Source of the DNA: Microthyrium microscopicum | Lineage: Eukaryota > Ascomycota > Dothideomycetes > Microthyriales > Microthyriaceae | Assembly (NCBI GenBank): GCA_010405405.1 | Contig: MU004233.1 | Span: 2,272,539-2,336,538 of the forward strand | Length of the DNA stretch: 64,000 nt | Direction: 5' to 3' | In this document: positions 61,270 to 64,000 of the stretch, one piece after another | How the letters are laid out: every line of letters begins with the position of its first letter | How positions within the stretch are numbered: the stretch's first letter is position 1 | Program-made: the position numbers and the translations under genes | Notes under the pieces: generated by a model | Database searches by the model: none | The model's input: only the letters and a program-made list of their open reading frames with translations | What the model was told of the DNA's origin: nothing

Positions 61270-62563
61270 ACACGCCTTTCGAGACCGTCCTTTATATAAG
61301 GCCAACCATCATACGTTGAGGCCCCATAGCACACGGCCTCATTATTCTCATGGCAACCGTTCACGTGATTCACCACGACCGAACTGTACGGCTCTACTTA
61401 CGACAAAATGGGTTCTAGGACCTCAATGGACGAAACGACGAACGAACAGACGGCTCCATGAAGATCACAGCACCCCTTTGCACCATCGAAATACAACTCC
61501 TACCAGAAAAGCCTTTCCAACCTATCTTAATATTTCCTTACGAGACCTCCTCATATACCCCCGATATTACCGTCCCTATTCCCGTCGCGGGCTGTTTCTC
61601 CCCTTTTTCGAAAATCGGCGCCGTCAAGTGCTGACGTTGCGCGCGAAACAAATCTATACCATTAAACCCAATATCTTTATCCATGTTTGACGTAATGCTG
61701 AGGTGTCTATGGCTGTTTCCCAATTTTGTTTCTTTATTGCATGCAGGAAGGAAGGATATGATTTTGGGTGGCTTCTTTGTCGGAAATTTAACTTGGGATA
61801 TCCAATTGCTGCGTCATTGTAGGTTTTCGGGTTAAGTTACTACTGCATGTCCAAGAAGGACACAATTCATAATGAGACGAGGAGAAGATATCATACTGCA
61901 GTTAGTAGTCATACACTGACGATACCGAGTGCATGTATACAAACATTGCCACTCAGTATCAAGAAAAATAAGCATTTCTCTCCACGAACACAGAGATTGT
62001 CTCACGCGTGACATCAGCGAATCAATATCACAGATGAAGGCAAGGTTACGACATATATATGCAGTGATTTCCACATTGAGCGCTATATCGAACTATTGTA
62101 ACATTAAAAGAACGCCCAGCCAGCTTTTTTCCCTTCCATGCTGTTAGCTGGGCACGAACAATGGTATCTTAGTAAAAAAACATATCCATACATGACAGGA
62201 CCCCGAAAACTCCGAACAAAGGTCCCTTGAACAACCTGGGTATGACAGAGCAATAACGCCAGGTTTGGAAAGAAAACGCCAGTGCATTGAATAAAACAGT
62301 GCAACAGGAAGCAAATAACCCGTAAACTCCACTCCTAGTGGTATTTCTCCTTGCTTTGAGACCAGGACACCGAATTGGTACGAACAATTCAACCATTGAC
62401 CCGGATTTTTCGTGAAACGGACATAATCATATAAGCGCCATTAAAAAGACATACATTGTGTACCATGCGGGTACACGTTACGCGGCATTTTTGTCGAACA
62501 ATAAAAAGGACAGGTTCCGCCAGGGCACAAGAGTCTGGAAATGAGCATAAGGGAACAATGTTT
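61270..62563. other. convergent 3' region
   Basis: 1.3 kb between the convergent bHLH and permease genes. No gene, RNA or repeat recognised. A CACGTG hexamer lies near 61363. Confidence 0.55.
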
Positions 62564-64000
62564 TTAGCAAAACATGTGCCAAATACGCTTCCATCGAGGC
62601 CAGGACTGGCGTTCGCGCTCTTCCTCGGCAAGAAGCTCGGTGAGGTTGAGTTCACGGATTCCAGAATGGAGATCCATATTGTGAGTTCGCACGACTTTAG
62701 TCCGAAAGTATAGTTTGTGAGGGATGTAGAAGGCTAGCACGATAGGCAGAGCAAGGTAATCCTGAAACCAGTTCGATGTTCGTGCAGCAGCGGTCATCTG
62801 TTCCCAGCCAACGGGGGCAAAGCCAGTCCAAAACTGGGCAATGAGGACGAGAATGTTGAGGATGAGGCCGACCCAGCTTCCATAGACACCGCATTGGGAG
62901 CGGAAGGCAAGTTCACTGAGGGTATGGCCTTGAAGAAGCCAAGCTTTGCGGAAGCGAATGTGTGCAAGGCAAATGCTGCCCCAGGTGAAGACGGACGATA
63001 GACCGGACACGGCTATCATCCAGCGAAATACATCAGTCTGCTTAGAAGAGCCAGCTAGGAAGGCCAGGAATCCGAGAAGTGAGGCGAGCAAAATTCCGAC
63101 GAGCGGTCGTCCTTTGCGATCAATGTATCCTAGGATACGAGGGGCTTGCTTTTGTTCAGCAAGTGCTGCTAGAGTACGAGAAGATCCGTAAATAGAAGAG
63201 TTCCCGACTGATAGTACAGCAATCATGATGACTCCGTTCATGACGGAAGGCAATCCCTTAATGCCTGCGTTTTGAATGGCAATGACAAATGGAGAAGCCT
63301 TGGCATCCGCATCGTTGTCGCCATTAAGCAGACGTGGATCAGTGTATGGCACAAGCAGGCCGACCAGAGTTAGAGAGATGATGTAGAAAAGAGTAATACG
63401 CCAGAACACTTGCTTTGTAGCGCGAGGAAGTGACTTTCGAGGGTTGAGAGTCTCTGCGGCAGCAAGGCCGACGAGTTCCGTTCCAGCAAATGCGAACGCA
63501 GCGGTGACGAAAGTTGAGCAGAGTCCTTTGAAGCCATTGTTGAAGGCGCCTGGGTTGCGCCAGTATTTACCTCCAATGTAGGCACCACCTGGGCCTCCTC
63601 CAATGTCAAGAATGACACCAAGGATGATAAAGCCCACGACAGCGACGACTTTGATGATGGAAAAGACAAACTCAGCTTCACCATAACCTTTGACACCGAA
63701 CAAGTTGATGGTGAGAATAAGCACTAGGAAGATGGCAACCCAAGCGTCGTTGTTGATACTTCCATGATTCCAAAATTCGATGGTCAAGGTTGCAGCAACA
63801 ATTTCCAGAGGTAGTACAACAAGCCACTGCAGGGCGTAGCTGTCAAATGTCAGTGAATGCAAACTAGAATTACAAAATTGGATCATACTTCCAGCCCATT
63901 GCATATCCCCATGATGGACACAAGAATCGAGTGCTGTAGGCGGAGAAAGAACCAGCGACAGGGTAGAGAGTGGCTAATTCGCCCAATGCCTGAACAGTGC
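62564..64000 (-). CDS. amino-acid permease (APC superfamily, fungal YAT type), 3' part
   Basis: Plasma-membrane amino-acid/proton symporter. The 5' end lies beyond the window. Two exons are visible on the minus strand: 63889->64000 and 62564-63839, joined over a 49-nt intron into the hallmark GWNYALQWLVVLPLEIVAA. About 460 C-terminal residues remain. TVQALGELATLYPVAGSFSAYSTRF opens the visible part, followed by helices such as AIFLVLILTINLFGVKGYGEAEFVFSIIKVVAVVGFIILG, FAFAGTELVGLAAAETLNPRKSLPRATKQV (the family's consensus amphipathic region), ITLFYIISLTLVGLLVP and MIAVLSVGNSSIYGSSRTLAALAEQ. The C-terminal cytosolic tail ends WPRWKRIWHMFC; a C-terminal aromatic-Cys end (as in Gap1-like palmitoylated permeases) is suggestive. 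Specificity not predictable. Confidence 0.94.

Overview
The window looks like nuclear DNA of a filamentous ascomycete (Pezizomycotina; Leotiomycetes is my guess, not shown). The reasons: many genes have short GT-AG introns of about 45-90 nt with CTAAC/CTGAC-like branch sites, the gene set is typically fungal (NADP-glutamate dehydrogenase, GH55 glucanase, NUC-1/Pho4-type bHLH, fungal-type permeases), and an 8 kb AT-only block carries the signature of repeat-induced point mutation (RIP).

Layout. 0-8 kb: the 3' end of a nitronate monooxygenase gene, a patch of diverged ~100 bp repeats, a small bZIP-like gene and a SWIM zinc-finger gene. 10-17 kb: a conserved Ser-rich fungal protein, a broken ankyrin-repeat gene, a Pro/Thr/Ala-rich protein and a membrane-tailed secreted protein. 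17.4-21.7 kb: a large secreted SGNH-hydrolase/fibronectin-III gene of about 15 exons, read on the minus strand, with a stop codon inside the catalytic GDS block. 23-44.5 kb is a dense housekeeping stretch: M16-type zinc metalloprotease, mitochondrial ribosomal protein uL29m, CCR4-NOT subunit NOT2, glutamate dehydrogenase, MFS transporter, ARL2 GTPase, a small conserved-looking protein, a GH55 glucanase, the F1 ATP synthase delta subunit and a membrane protein with Cys pairs.

46.0-54.1 kb is one composite mobile region. A 7.6 kb Ty3/gypsy chromovirus-like element, heavily RIP-mutated and with two 162 bp LTRs, sits inside a ~480 bp element bounded by a perfect 26 bp inverted repeat. 54-64 kb: a 55-aa Cys-rich ORF, a SelW-like (Rdx) protein, the NUC-1/PalcA/Pho4-type regulator and the 3' part of an amino-acid permease that runs off the window.

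The genes do not form an obvious pathway cluster. Links are limited to general themes: nitrogen (NMO, GDH with paired GATA sites upstream, permease), mitochondria (uL29m, F1 delta) and secreted wall-active or surface proteins (SGNH-Fn3, GH55, the tailed secreted protein). Exon joins were derived by reading frames and splice consensus only. Where a join is uncertain it is stated.
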